A stretch of 64,000 nt of DNA from Corallococcus caeni (GCF_036245865.1 NZ_BTTW01000013.1:182900-246899), one strand, 5' to 3'; shown: positions 42,048-51,191, numbered from the stretch's first letter. Translations and numbers: made by a program. Notes: generated from the sequence alone by a model not told the origin.

Positions 42048-44279
42048 TTATTCGTCGATCCAGTCCTTGGTGTACGGGTCGATGGCCGTGTCCCACGTCG
42101 CCTTGGGCTTCGCGCCGCTGACGTCGACCTCGATGTACGGGTAGCCGCCGAGCGCGTTCGAGCCCAGCGTGCCCTTGGACTTCCAGGTCAGCCCCAGGGA
42201 CGCATTGGTGCCGCCGCCCACCAGCGCCGCGTCGTAGACACCCTTGACCCAGAAGTACATGTAGTCCGGGTCGTACCAGTAGCCGGTGATGGTGCGCTGG
42301 GTTGTCGCGCCCTCGAGCCCCGCGAGGGTGACCTTGTGCAGGATGCCGTCCCAGTCCAGGCCGTTCGGGTACGTCCACGCGCTCATGCTCGTCACGGCGG
42401 GGAGGCCGCCGTTCTTGTCGCGGATGTTGGCGGCCGGGGACCAGTTGCCGCGGATGTGGCTGCCCCACTTGTACGTGCCCTGGCCGATGGTGCGCTCGCC
42501 GAAGGTGATGGTGCGCGTCCAGACGGGGTTGACCGTGGTGCGGGGGATGGCACCGCTGAAGACGACGCACATGGAGGCGAAGCTGGTGCAGCCCGCGCCC
42601 TCGCCGCCGGTGGTCTCACCGGGCTGCCGCGACTTGATGGCCGGCTCCATCATCAGGGCGTAGCGCTTGTCGGTGCCGCTGGTGGAGTGCAGGGTGACGC
42701 GCGCTTGGACAGCCTTCCAGGTCGCCTCGCTGAGGATGAAGTCCGCGCGGCCGATGAGCTGGGCGGAGTTCTCCACGGCGATGGGCACGCCGTTGGGGCC
42801 GCGCACGACGACGCCGATGCCGTGGTTCTTCTTGCGCAGCGCGATGTCGTTGGACGCCTCCGCGACGGTGTTCATCCGGCCCGGGTAGGTGCCGAGGATG
42901 GTGCCGCCCGCGCCCACGTTGATGACGTCCTGGGCTCCGCCCCCGCCCGTCTGGCCGGTAGGGTAGCCCGCCACGGCGGTGACGCCGGTGCCGTCCTTGT
43001 TGCGGCTGAAGAAGTCCACGTAGGCATGGCCGATGGAGTGCGACAGCCCGACGAGCTTCTGGTTGACGTGGGCGCTGCCGAAGGTCTCGCTCTGCAGGAG
43101 CGCGGCGAGCAGGGCCTTGGGGCTGGCGTAGGCGGCGTTGCTGAGCAGCGGCGCCGCGCCGTCCGCGCCGTCCGCGGGGACGAAGTAGATGCTCATCACG
43201 TACTCCTTCGCCGGAGGCGGCGGGGGGTTGCAGGGCGGGCCGTTGCCGCCGCAGACGCCGCACGCGTCCTCCTCCAGGCCGCTGCCGATGACGCCGTCGC
43301 ACCCGATGCACTCCGAGTCGTCGCCGCCGCAGACGCCGCAGGCGTCGTAGACGCGGCCACTGCCCATGACGCTGTCGCAACCGGGGCAGGTGGAACCGTC
43401 GCCGTTGCAGACGCCGCAGAGGTCGTAGACGTGGCCGGGGATGCCGTCGCAGGGCGGGCAGGACGACGAACCGGTGGCGTCGCCGCCGCAGACCCCGCAG
43501 GCGTCGTAGGCGGTGCCGCTCCAGGGGATGCCGTCACAACCCTCGCAGCTGGAGCTGTCGCCGCCGCAGACACCGCACACGTCGAGCTGCTGGTTGCTGC
43601 CCATGACACCGTCGCAGCCGGGGCAGGTGGAGCCGTCGCCGTTGCAGACGCCGCAGATGTCGACCGTGTCGCAGATGGGACCGCCGTCGGAGCCGGTGCC
43701 GCCGTCCGTGCCGGTGCCCGCGTCCACGACAACGCCGCCGTCGGAGCCGGTGCCGCCGTCCGTGCCGGTGCCCGCGTCCACGAAGACGCCGCCGTCGAAC
43801 CCGGTGCCTGCGTCCACCGTGCCCGCATCGATGGAGACGCCGCCGTCGGAGCCGGTGCCGCCGCCACAGTCACAGCAGCTCTGGGGGCCGTCGTAGACGG
43901 TTTGGCAGCCGCCAGCGCAGGTGGCGTCGCAGTTCGCCTTCTGCGACGCCTGACAGCTGTCCATCACGCTGCAGGTGTTGCTCTCCGGGCACCACGACGC
44001 AACCGTGGAGCCGTTCGTCGGACAGTAGAGGTGATAACCCGTCCGCGACGAACAGCCGGGCGCGCACGTCACGACGCCCGCGTCGAACACAGGGACGCTC
44101 GCGTCCAGCGTCACCGTGCCCGCATCGAGCCGGTCGGGCACCGACGCATCGCGGGTCGTCACGGCGGTGGCCCGCGGTCGCGCGGCTCCCGGCTCGTCGT
44201 CAGCGCGCTCGTCCGGTTCGGTGCTGACACCGCAGCCAGCCAGGAACATCCAGGTGATGAAACACAGAACTCTTTTCAT
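42048..44279 (-). CDS. Lipoprotein with Asp/Gly-rich and CGVC-repeat regions
   Basis: 743 residues. A lipoprotein signal (FITWMFLAGCG) is followed by repeated Asp-Ala-Gly/Asp-Gly-Gly units (DAGTGTDGGTGSDGG, about residues 145-205), then about seven Cys repeats of the form D-x-C-G-V-C-x-G-D-x-S-x-C-x-G-C-D-G. Repeats of this kind occur in calcium-binding, extracellular proteins. The C-terminal ~370 residues form a globular domain I do not recognise (HSIGHAYVDFF, NHGIGVVVRGPNG, FGERTIGQGTYKWG, TWKSKGTLGSNALGG). It is probably anchored to the outer membrane and exposed, with a stalk and an adhesive or enzymatic tip. The ATG at 44279 has GGGGGAGG 4 nt upstream. Confidence 0.8.
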   Translation of the reverse strand: MKRVLCFITWMFLAGCGVSTEPDERADDEPGAARPRATAVTTRDASVPDRLDAGTVTLDASVPVFDAGVVTCAPGCSSRTGYHLYCPTNGSTVASWCPESNTCSVMDSCQASQKANCDATCAGGCQTVYDGPQSCCDCGGGTGSDGGVSIDAGTVDAGTGFDGGVFVDAGTGTDGGTGSDGGVVVDAGTGTDGGTGSDGGPICDTVDICGVCNGDGSTCPGCDGVMGSNQQLDVCGVCGGDSSSCEGCDGIPWSGTAYDACGVCGGDATGSSSCPPCDGIPGHVYDLCGVCNGDGSTCPGCDSVMGSGRVYDACGVCGGDDSECIGCDGVIGSGLEEDACGVCGGNGPPCNPPPPPAKEYVMSIYFVPADGADGAAPLLSNAAYASPKALLAALLQSETFGSAHVNQKLVGLSHSIGHAYVDFFSRNKDGTGVTAVAGYPTGQTGGGGAQDVINVGAGGTILGTYPGRMNTVAEASNDIALRKKNHGIGVVVRGPNGVPIAVENSAQLIGRADFILSEATWKAVQARVTLHSTSGTDKRYALMMEPAIKSRQPGETTGGEGAGCTSFASMCVVFSGAIPRTTVNPVWTRTITFGERTIGQGTYKWGSHIRGNWSPAANIRDKNGGLPAVTSMSAWTYPNGLDWDGILHKVTLAGLEGATTQRTITGYWYDPDYMYFWVKGVYDAALVGGGTNASLGLTWKSKGTLGSNALGGYPYIEVDVSGAKPKATWDTAIDPYTKDWIDE

Positions 44280-44340
44280 GAAGCCTCCCCCGCGGACCCC
44301 CGCGCCTTCCAGGCGCGTGTCGCCTCGCAGGAGACCAAAC

Positions 44341-44369
44341 ATGACAAGCGGGTCTGACGGCAATGTCAA
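44341..44369 (-). promoter_or_regulatory. Candidate sigma-70-type promoter of the lipoprotein gene
   Basis: On the minus strand TTGACA (44369-44364) and TGTCAT (44346-44341) are separated by 17 nt. The -35 is perfect and the -10 matches 4 of 6 consensus bases. The surrounding 44,340-44,440 is unusually AT-rich for this genome, and the start codon is about 60 nt downstream. Confidence 0.5.
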
Positions 44370-44514
44370 ATCTAGGTGATTATTCCGTCCATGCGGTTTT
44401 TGACGCAGGGATACAATCTTTAAACACAGACGACGCGCGCTTCGTCATGGGCGCGGGGATGGAGGCGGCCCGACGCGGCACAGCCGCTCCACCTCGCCTT
44501 GTGTGGGCGGTGGT

Positions 44515-44698
44515 GCCACCGCGTCCTCCGCCCGGGGGCCTGCGACGCAGCGGTGCTCCGGGCGGGCCAGCACGCTCTGGCGGGTGCGCTCCAGCCCCGC
44601 CGCGCACGGGTCCAGCGCGTGGTTGTCGCACAGCGAGAACACTCTGTGGCGCGCGGTGCCCTCCCACGCGTCCAGGCAGCCCGGCGGGGCGTTGTAGG
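44515..44698 (-). pseudogene. Fragment of a capA-family gene
   Basis: These 184 bp match 52935-53118 inside the intact CapA-family gene at about nine in ten positions and on the same strand, coding for the part reading YNAPPGCLDAWEGTARHRVF through CVAGPRAEDAV. Sequence on both sides is unrelated to capA, so it is an internal fragment left by duplication and loss. The gap 44,280-44,859 otherwise holds the promoter above and nothing I recognise. Confidence 0.85.
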
Positions 44699-44859
44699 CG
44701 AGCACGCCCCCTGCGCGGTTGGGAGTGGAACCTGAGCAAGTCACGCGCCGCTGCGTAAGAACGGAGTCATTTCAAGGGTTTGGCCGCGGGGCAACGCGAG
44801 CTGACCGTTCAGCCCCTGTCCGGTACCTCTATGCCTCCCAATCACCGGAGACGGGGCAC

Positions 44860-45699
44860 ATGGAATGGTCAACTGAACAGAGGCGCTGGCTCGTGAAGGT
44901 CCTTCAACCGGAGAGGACCGTCTCGTCGCTTCCGGGCGGCGGCAAAGTATCTGCCGAGACATGCGCCGCCTTGCTTGGCCTCGAGCCGGAGACGTACCGC
45001 GCCGAGCTCGCTCAGAGCCAGAAGGGAGCAAGAGAAGCCGCACAGGGGCTGCTCGCGGAACCCGAGTTCAGCCGGATGCTGGAAACACTGCCGCTGCGCA
45101 AGAGCGCACGCCTTGTCACGTTCGGCGACAGTCACACGGCGGATCCTCAATCCTGGGCGGTCATTCTCCAGGAGCTGGTGGCTGCTCAGCGTCCCCATGA
45201 TGCCGTCTCAGTGGCCATCAACGCGGTAGGCGGTGAGACGACCACGCATGGGTTGGTGCGGATAGGGACCGCCCTCCTCCAGGAGCCGGATTGGCTCATC
45301 TTCTTCATCGGCGTGAATGACGCGCGGACTCAAGGCCCGAACGCGGGCAAGACGCTCGTTGACGCCCGTGAGACTGCGCGCAACCTTGAGGAGCTTCGCT
45401 CCCGTGCTGCACAGGGGACGCAGGCACGTCGCCTGTGGGTGACGCCTCCCCCGGTCCTTGAGGATCGCGTGTCGAAGCACTGGGGGCTGTCCCGCTTCGG
45501 AGTCCACTTCCGCAACGAGGACGTCCGCCGTGTCGCGGAGGCCATCCGTGCCCTCGAGGAGCCCACGGTCGACCTCTTCGCGGCCTTCGGCGCAGCTCCA
45601 CCGCCTGAGCTCTTCACGGAGGATGGCTTGCACCTTTCGCTTGCCGGTCAGCGAAAGGTCGTCCTTGAGCTCATGCGAACCTGGAGCCGCGTTCAATGA
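44860..45699 (+). CDS. SGNH/GDSL-type hydrolase
   Basis: 279 residues. The SGNH blocks are visible in order: Ser in VTFGDSHTAD (block I), Gly in NAVGGETTTHG (II), Asn in FFIGVNDARTQG (III) and Asp/His in FTEDGLHLSLAGQ (V). An N-terminal ~90-residue helical extension (MEWSTEQRRWLVKVLQPE...) precedes it. There is no signal peptide, so it is probably a cytoplasmic esterase/lipase or acetylhydrolase. The ATG at 44860 is preceded by CGGAGACGGGG. Its stop overlaps the next start (ATGA), so it is coupled to the NmrA-type reductase. Third-position GC is a little lower than in the flanking housekeeping genes, consistent with acquisition. Confidence 0.87.
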   Translation: MEWSTEQRRWLVKVLQPERTVSSLPGGGKVSAETCAALLGLEPETYRAELAQSQKGAREAAQGLLAEPEFSRMLETLPLRKSARLVTFGDSHTADPQSWAVILQELVAAQRPHDAVSVAINAVGGETTTHGLVRIGTALLQEPDWLIFFIGVNDARTQGPNAGKTLVDARETARNLEELRSRAAQGTQARRLWVTPPPVLEDRVSKHWGLSRFGVHFRNEDVRRVAEAIRALEEPTVDLFAAFGAAPPPELFTEDGLHLSLAGQRKVVLELMRTWSRVQ

Positions 45700-46547
45700 C
45701 ATTCTTGGTCACTGGCGCGACAGGGAATATCGGCTCTCTCGTCACCCATCGCCTCATCAGAGACGGGCATCGTCCCCGCGTCTTCGTCCGGGATGCAGCC
45801 AGAGCACGGGCGCTGTTCGGCGACGCGGTCGACATGCACGTCGGCGACCTGGCCAGGCCAGGCCCCGCTCTACGGGAGGCACTCGCCGGCAGCGACGGCG
45901 TGTTTCTGCTCAACAGCGGGCCACGCCTCGCCGGTCGGGACCGAGCCGTCGTTCAGGTCGCTGTGGATGCAGGTGTGAAACACATGGTGAAGCTCTCGAC
46001 GCTGGACGTCCGGACCGGGGTGGGGACCGGCCCATGGCACGCGCGCGGCGAGGACGCGGTCCGGCAGAGCGGTATCCCGTACACGTTCATCCAGTCAGCC
46101 GCCTTCATGTCGAACGTGCTCGGTTGGGCGCAGTCGATTGCCACGGAGGGGGTCCTCCGTTCCTCGACCGGGCAAGGGAGGATCGCCTTCATTCATCCCG
46201 ACGACCTCGCCGACGTCATCACCCACGCACTCACGACGGGTGAGCACATCGGAGAGTCCCTGGTGGTCACCGGACCCGAGGCGCTGAGCTACGCAGCCAT
46301 GGCGGCCAAGATTGGCGCGGTCATTGGGAAGGAGGTCCGCTACGAGGAACTCTCAGACGAAGAAGCCCACGAGGCTGCACTCGCATACAGCGGTGGCCGG
46401 CAGTATGCGGACGCGCTTGTGGACATCTGGCGTGCCATCCGAGACGGCAGGCTGACGACTGTCTCTGACGGCGTTGAGCGGGTCCTCGGCCGCAAGCCCC
46501 TCGCCTTCGACCGCTGGATCAATCAGAACGCCGAAGCCTTTCAGTGA
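45696..46547 (+). CDS. NmrA/SDR-type NAD(P)-binding reductase
   Basis: 283 residues of the atypical short-chain dehydrogenase (NmrA/azoreductase-like) family. The N-terminal Rossmann motif is VTGATGNIGS, followed by VFVRDAARARALFGDAVDMHVGDL and GVKHMVKLSTLDV; the C-terminal half has the substrate-lid features IPYTFIQSAAFMSNVL and IAFIHPDDLADVI. It lacks a typical Tyr-x-x-x-Lys pair, as do many family members that act as NAD(P)H sensors or quinone reductases. It overlaps the SGNH gene by 4 nt and converges on the tetR gene with 4 nt between. The TetR regulator probably controls this pair, by analogy with many tetR-reductase loci. Confidence 0.88.
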   Translation: MTFLVTGATGNIGSLVTHRLIRDGHRPRVFVRDAARARALFGDAVDMHVGDLARPGPALREALAGSDGVFLLNSGPRLAGRDRAVVQVAVDAGVKHMVKLSTLDVRTGVGTGPWHARGEDAVRQSGIPYTFIQSAAFMSNVLGWAQSIATEGVLRSSTGQGRIAFIHPDDLADVITHALTTGEHIGESLVVTGPEALSYAAMAAKIGAVIGKEVRYEELSDEEAHEAALAYSGGRQYADALVDIWRAIRDGRLTTVSDGVERVLGRKPLAFDRWINQNAEAFQ

Positions 46548-46551
46548 GGGG

Positions 46552-47157
46552 TCATGGCCGGTCCAGGTAATGGAGGACCGTCCGGATGACTTCGCCCTTG
46601 GCGCGATCAACCGTGAAGGGAGGGCGCGCCTGGGGCACAGCGTGTATCAGCGCCTCGACCAGGTGAGGCAGGACGAACAACATCCGGTCGCCCGCATGCG
46701 GGCGGGACGTCCCGACCTCGGGCGATGGAATCACCCGCTCGAAGGCCATCTGAAGGGCTTGCTTGAACCCGAGCGAGGAAGCCGGGACCGCGGCGGAGAT
46801 CATCTCGTGGAGCTCAGGCTCTACGAGGTGGGCATCCGCCAGTCCTTCCACCAGGCAGGCCGCGAACTCGTCGAGGGTGCTCGAAGCGCATTGCGCCACG
46901 GCACGTTCCATTCGGTGTTTCACATCCTCCACATGGCGCTCATGGAGGGCATTGAAGATGGCCTGCTTGTCCGGGAAGTACTGGTACAGAGAGCCGATGC
47001 TGACCCCCGCCACCTCCGCGATGCGGTTGGTGGTGACCGCGCCGGCTCCGTGCCTCTTGAGCACTCTGGGGACGGCATCAAGGACGGCCTCCACCGTCTG
47101 CCGCGAGCGCTCCTGCCGCGGCTGACGACGGCTCTGCGTGCTCTCTTCGTTCTTCAT
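46552..47157 (-). CDS. TetR-family transcriptional regulator
   Basis: 201 residues. The N-terminal DNA-binding domain is clear: RQTVEAVLDAVPRVLKRHG, helix-turn-helix TTNRIAEVAGVSIGSLYQYF and PDKQAIFNALHERH. The C-terminal ligand-binding half is typical in length, with no obvious ligand clue. It is likely to repress its own promoter and a neighbouring operon. Its 5' half and its promoter region are repeated at 58.2-58.6 kb as a broken copy that has lost the start codon. ATG at 47157. Confidence 0.92.
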   Translation of the reverse strand: MKNEESTQSRRQPRQERSRQTVEAVLDAVPRVLKRHGAGAVTTNRIAEVAGVSIGSLYQYFPDKQAIFNALHERHVEDVKHRMERAVAQCASSTLDEFAACLVEGLADAHLVEPELHEMISAAVPASSLGFKQALQMAFERVIPSPEVGTSRPHAGDRMLFVLPHLVEALIHAVPQARPPFTVDRAKGEVIRTVLHYLDRP

Positions 47158-47236
47158 CCGCGGACCTGTTCAGGGACGACCACGCAAGTGACAGCTCAAG
47201 CCACCGAACGCCAGGCGAACAGCAGTTGGAACCTTG

Positions 47237-47266
47237 TAGATACGTGAAAGTACGATCTGGTGCCAA
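47237..47266 (-). promoter_or_regulatory. tetR promoter/operator region, conserved in both copies
   Basis: Minus-strand TTGGCA (47266-47261) and TATCTA (47242-47237) with 18-nt spacing lie about 80 nt before tetR. The same elements occur upstream of the broken copy (near 58,600-58,625) while the flanks differ, with GTACTTTCA and GTAT retained. The -35/-10 assignment and any operator role are inferred. Confidence 0.4.
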
Positions 47267-47284
47267 CAGCCCCGCGTCCCACCC

Positions 47285-49024
47285 TCACCAGAACCGCCAC
47301 GTCGCCTTGGAGTAGAGCCAGGCCTTGGGACTGCCCACGAGGGTCACTTCCGCTGAGTGCAGGAAGTCCCCGAAGCTCAGGGGCAGCATGTAGGAGTGCA
47401 CGGGCCGGAGCCTGCGCGCCACGCGGTCTTGCTCGTTCTTGGCGGCCTTCGTGGCGTAGTTGTCGACGGTGAGGCCCTGCTGCCAATGCTCGAAGAGACG
47501 CTCGCGGATGCCGCGCACCGTCTCCTCTCCGGTGACCATCGCGGTGATCTCGCCGTCATATTCCATGCTGCGGTAGGTCCAGTTCGACGAACCGACGAAG
47601 GCGACCTGATCGTCGAAGAGCGCCAGCTTGCTGTGGACGTAGGGCCATTGCGGCTTCTTCGCGTTCGCGGCGTTCCTCGGCAATACCTCACTGCCTGCCA
47701 GGTCCGTGCTGATGGGACCGTACATGACGGTCGGTGCTTCGAGTTCCGCGATGTCATCGAAGCTGCATGACTTCGTCTGACCGCCCTCGCTCCACGTGAA
47801 AGTCCCGTTCTCGGCACTCACGAACTTCGCGGTGGCCGGGTCCAACACCTGCTCTTCATCCTCCGTGGCGCCGAGCGCGATCTCATGGGTGGTGACGATG
47901 CGCACGTGGGTGAAGCGCGGAAGCGAGAGTTGGACGAACGTGTAGTACTCCATCGGCGACCAGGAGATGGGCGTGCTGTAGTACGGGTTCTTCGGGTGGG
48001 TCACGAGCACGATGACCTTGAGGTCCTTCTTCTCCGCCATCCGCTTGGAGAGCGCCGCCACGAGCGCGGGGTCCGTCAGCGCGTAGTTCTCCAGGTAGAT
48101 GTACTTCGTCGCGACCTTGATCCTTTCGATGACGAGGTCGCGGATGTCGTTCTCCCGTGTGAACGGCTCACCATTCGTCGTGGCGATGGTGACCCCCGTA
48201 TTCCAACCGTTAACCAGCCGCTGCGCGGTCTGCTTCTTGGAGCCGTGATGGATGAAGCCCTGGTCCTCGAGCCTGGCAGGGAGCGTGTCGCCGCCGTACC
48301 AGTACTGCTTGTTCCAGCGCCGCAGCCACTCGGTCTGGACGGCATGAGCGGCGGGGCCTTCGATGAGGACCGCCGTGTCGTGCCAGCGCTCGCCGACCAG
48401 GCCGTGGTCGGTCTTGGCCGAATAGGACTCGTTGATGTTGAAGCCCCCGAGCAACGCCTCGAGCCTTCCGGCATGGGAGCAGACGACGAACTTCTGGTGA
48501 TTCGACGCGGTGAGGCCGTGCTGCGCGAGCCAGTTCGGACTGTAGGACTCGGCGTAGACCTGCATGTTGGGCGTCGAGCGCGCCCGGAACGACAGCGCCT
48601 CCGAGAAGACGCGGGCGCCTCCGCCAAAGCGCAGGAGCCCGGAGTCGAGCGGCTCGTAGCGGATCAGCCCCGTCAGGCTCCCTGCCCAGCGCAGCCAGTT
48701 GTAGGGAACACTGATGAGCTTGCGAGGCCACTCCACCGGATTGGCGCCGTTCCAGAGAACGAACTTGACCGGATGCCCCCGCTGCGTGAGCGAGGTGATG
48801 GCATTGATGAAGGTGCGGCCCGCGACCCGCGTCGACCTGCTGCCCTGCTGGACGGTCACGGCTGGCAGCTGCGTGTCTGGCTTGCAAAGCCACATGGCCA
48901 CGAGCACGTACGTCAGCGGGTCGGGATCGAGGAGCTCAATCCGGCAGAGCTGACGGTGCAGCTCCTCGAAAAACTCCTCATCCAACAGGAAGCGGACCCT
49001 GTTGCCTTTCGTGGCGTTTCGCAT
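47285..49024 (-). CDS. Phospholipase D-family protein (two HKD-like motifs)
   Basis: 579 residues. Two PLD catalytic regions are present: HQKFVVCSHAGRLEALLGGFN in the first half and VHSKLALFDDQVAFVGSSNW in the second. The second is canonical (H-x-K-x4-D...GSxN); the first keeps H-x-K, but the Asp is not in register. The pair builds one active site that hydrolyses or transfers phosphodiester bonds. There is no signal peptide, so a cytoplasmic or effector-like role is possible; PLD-family proteins include lipases, nucleases and T6SS effectors, and nothing here decides between them. The ATG at 49024 has GGAGG 3 nt upstream. A TTGACT near 49,060 could be its -35 element. Confidence 0.88.
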   Translation of the reverse strand: MRNATKGNRVRFLLDEEFFEELHRQLCRIELLDPDPLTYVLVAMWLCKPDTQLPAVTVQQGSRSTRVAGRTFINAITSLTQRGHPVKFVLWNGANPVEWPRKLISVPYNWLRWAGSLTGLIRYEPLDSGLLRFGGGARVFSEALSFRARSTPNMQVYAESYSPNWLAQHGLTASNHQKFVVCSHAGRLEALLGGFNINESYSAKTDHGLVGERWHDTAVLIEGPAAHAVQTEWLRRWNKQYWYGGDTLPARLEDQGFIHHGSKKQTAQRLVNGWNTGVTIATTNGEPFTRENDIRDLVIERIKVATKYIYLENYALTDPALVAALSKRMAEKKDLKVIVLVTHPKNPYYSTPISWSPMEYYTFVQLSLPRFTHVRIVTTHEIALGATEDEEQVLDPATAKFVSAENGTFTWSEGGQTKSCSFDDIAELEAPTVMYGPISTDLAGSEVLPRNAANAKKPQWPYVHSKLALFDDQVAFVGSSNWTYRSMEYDGEITAMVTGEETVRGIRERLFEHWQQGLTVDNYATKAAKNEQDRVARRLRPVHSYMLPLSFGDFLHSAEVTLVGSPKAWLYSKATWRFW

Positions 49025-49129
49025 GGTCCTCCAAGTAGTGGCCCACGCTTCACTTTGAGTCAACACTTGAACACTGACGGCAATTGACGCGCTCCGACGC
49101 CCTGCCCTACCGGCGCGCGGCCTCCTTCC

Positions 49130-49381
49130 CTACTCGCGCCGGATCTCGTCCTCGTGCCCCGCCACGCCCACGGGCGGCCGGCGCAGCACCACGGGCTGGG
49201 CGAGCCCTGGCAGGAAGCTCAGGTTGGAGGGAACGTTGTTCCCCTCCGCCAGCGTCGCGGCCGCATGACAGGACACGCACGAGCCCGTGTTGAAGGGGTT
49301 CTTGGGGTCGTAGAAGGTCTGCAGGTAGGTCTCCACCACGGAGTTGGAGAGATAGCTCGGCACGGCGTTGCTGGGCACGCG
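49130..49381 (-). pseudogene. 3' fragment of a cytochrome c gene
   Basis: Bases 49125-49381 match 60885-61141 with only two differences that I can see, at a constant offset of 11,760 bp. They encode the last ~80 residues of the intact cytochrome gene, including the haem motif CVSCH and the stop codon, but the rest of the gene is missing. At 49,382 the match ends and a plus-strand tail (SPFASQPQELAALLDGLR, stop at 49,447) follows, perhaps the 3' end of another lost gene. Near-identity means that the duplication, or a gene-conversion event, is recent. Confidence 0.88.
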
Positions 49382-49477
49382 TCGTCACACTCGCCCTTCG
49401 CGTCCCAGCCCCAGGAGCTGGCCGCGCTGCTGGACGGCCTTCGTTGAAGCAGCGCCCTCGGAAGCTGGACAGGCCGG

Positions 49478-50101
49478 TCAGTGGGAGGGGGCGCGCTTGA
49501 GCGCCACCTGGAGCTCGGTCGGCAGGTGGGTGGCGTCGGGGTTGCAGCCGCCGCTGGCCGGCCGGGCTCCGAAGAACAGCTCATCCCCCACGACCTTCAC
49601 GACGTCCTGCTCCCAGGGGCAGGTGTTGAAGGAGAAGACCGCCGAACAGCCGTTGGTGCTGGTGACGTCCTGCTCCTTGCCCACCGCCCACTTCTGGGTG
49701 CCACACGTCCCGGGGGCCGCGGTGTTGAGGTACTGCGCGAAGCCGTCCGCCAGGGGCGTGATCTTCAGCGTCGAGAAGATGAAGTGCGCGGGCGACGCGC
49801 CCTGGGTCGCGCCCGCCGTGGTGACCGGCTGCGAGCGCACGACGTACGGGCCGGTGATGACCACGCGGGACATCTTCTGGGCCTCGTTGCACGTCGCGTC
49901 CATGTAGAAGGTGATGACCGCCTTCGAGTCCGACCTGGAATACGTGAAGTCTCGCTTCACGTAGTACTTCTGGTCGCCCCCGCCCGGCCGGACCTCGCAC
50001 TGCGTGGACTTCCAGTGGCCCACGATGCTGGGGGGCTCAGCGGCGAAGGCCTGGGTGGCGAGGCACAGCGTGGCGATGGCGGCGAAAGAAAGACCCTTCA
50101 T
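49478..50101 (-). CDS. Exported protein with APCDD1-like domain
   Basis: 207 residues with a signal peptide (MKGLSFAAIATLCLATQAFA). The mature start IVGHWKSTQCEVRPGGGDQ and the later YVVRSQPVTTAGATQGASPAHFIFS resemble the beta-barrel domain of animal APCDD1 (G-x-W-x-S-x-x-C-E-x-R-P-G; V-T-x-G-x-T-x-A), which binds lipid. Four further Cys residues (CNEA, CGTQ, CSAV, CPW) could form disulfides in the periplasm. The ATG at 50101 has AGGAG 5 nt upstream. It is divergent from a lysR gene 76 nt away and is thus its most likely target. The family assignment rests on motif similarity alone. Confidence 0.75.
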   Translation of the reverse strand: MKGLSFAAIATLCLATQAFAAEPPSIVGHWKSTQCEVRPGGGDQKYYVKRDFTYSRSDSKAVITFYMDATCNEAQKMSRVVITGPYVVRSQPVTTAGATQGASPAHFIFSTLKITPLADGFAQYLNTAAPGTCGTQKWAVGKEQDVTSTNGCSAVFSFNTCPWEQDVVKVVGDELFFGARPASGGCNPDATHLPTELQVALKRAPSH

Positions 50102-50177
50102 GGTGGCTCCTGGGCTTGGGGACACGCGAAAGGTAGCCTCAGGATGTGATTGAACAGCTTGAAAAGTCGTCACCCCC

Positions 50178-51191
50178 ATGATGAACAACCTTCACATCGA
50201 CGTCCGCGACCTCAACCTCTTCGTCTTCCTGGACGCCGTCCTCTCCGAGGGCAGCAACCGCGCCGCCGCGACCCGGCTGGGCGTGAGCCAGTCCGCGGTG
50301 AGCCACGCGCTGGCCCGGCTGCGCCACCGACTGGCGGACCCCCTGGTCATCCCCACGAACGGGCGCATGGTGCCCACGCCCCTCGCGGAGTCCCTGGCGC
50401 CCGTGCTCCGCTCGGCCCTGGAGCAGCTCCGGGGCGCGCTGCACGGCGCGCGCAGGTTCGACCCGGCCACGGCGCAGCGCACCTTCTGGCTGTCGTCGGC
50501 GGACCTGGCCGGCATGGTGGTGCTTCCCCCGCTGATGCGGGAGCTCACCCACGTGGCGTCAGGCGTGTCCGTGCGCGTGCGCGGACCCGGCGAAGGGATG
50601 GAGGAGGCGCTGGAGCGGGGCAGCCTGGACGTGGCGCTCGGCGTCTTCGGGGACATGCCCGCGGCCTTCCGCGTCCAGGCCCTCTTCCAGGAGCGGTTCA
50701 TCTGCCTCGCCCGGGAGGGCCATCCCATCACGCGGGGGCGGATGACGCTCGGGCGCTACCTGGAGCACGGTCACATCAGCGTGTCGCCCCTGGGGAGGCC
50801 GGGCAGCATGGTGGACGACGCGCTCGCCCGCCTGGGCCGGTCCCGCGAGGTGCGGGTGGCGGTGCCGCACTTCTTCCTGGCCCTCTTCATGGTGGCGCAG
50901 ACGGACCTGCTGCTCATCGCTCCGGAACGCATGTCGCTCCTGATGGCGCCCGCGTTCCGCTTGAAGCTGCTGCGTCCTCCCCTGGAGCTCGCGAACTTCA
51001 CCGTGAGCCAGCTCTGGCACGAGCGCATGCAGCACGACCCCGCGCATGCGTGGCTGCGCAAGGCCATCGCGGACGCAAGCCGTCAGCCCGCGTCCACGAC
51101 GCCCCCCGGAACCATGGCTCCGTCTCCCGTCGGCCCCTCGCTGGAGAAACGCGGACCCCGGCCCCTCAGGCTCCCGAGACAACCCGCCTGA
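50178..51191 (+). CDS. LysR-family transcriptional regulator
   Basis: 337 residues. The N-terminal winged helix-turn-helix is DVRDLNLFVFLDAVLSEGSNRAAATRLGVSQSAVSHALARLRHRLADPLVI, followed by a substrate-binding domain (RTFWLSSADLAGMVVLPPL, LDVALGVFGDMP, LARLGRSREVRVAVPHFF). The C-terminal ~40 residues are Pro/Arg-rich and probably unstructured. It belongs to the NodD/PcpR-like branch by the ARLRHRLxDPL pattern. Being divergent from the exported APCDD1-like gene with a short shared promoter, it likely controls that gene and itself. The first of two adjacent ATGs is used; the ribosome site is weak. Confidence 0.92.
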   Translation: MMNNLHIDVRDLNLFVFLDAVLSEGSNRAAATRLGVSQSAVSHALARLRHRLADPLVIPTNGRMVPTPLAESLAPVLRSALEQLRGALHGARRFDPATAQRTFWLSSADLAGMVVLPPLMRELTHVASGVSVRVRGPGEGMEEALERGSLDVALGVFGDMPAAFRVQALFQERFICLAREGHPITRGRMTLGRYLEHGHISVSPLGRPGSMVDDALARLGRSREVRVAVPHFFLALFMVAQTDLLLIAPERMSLLMAPAFRLKLLRPPLELANFTVSQLWHERMQHDPAHAWLRKAIADASRQPASTTPPGTMAPSPVGPSLEKRGPRPLRLPRQPA

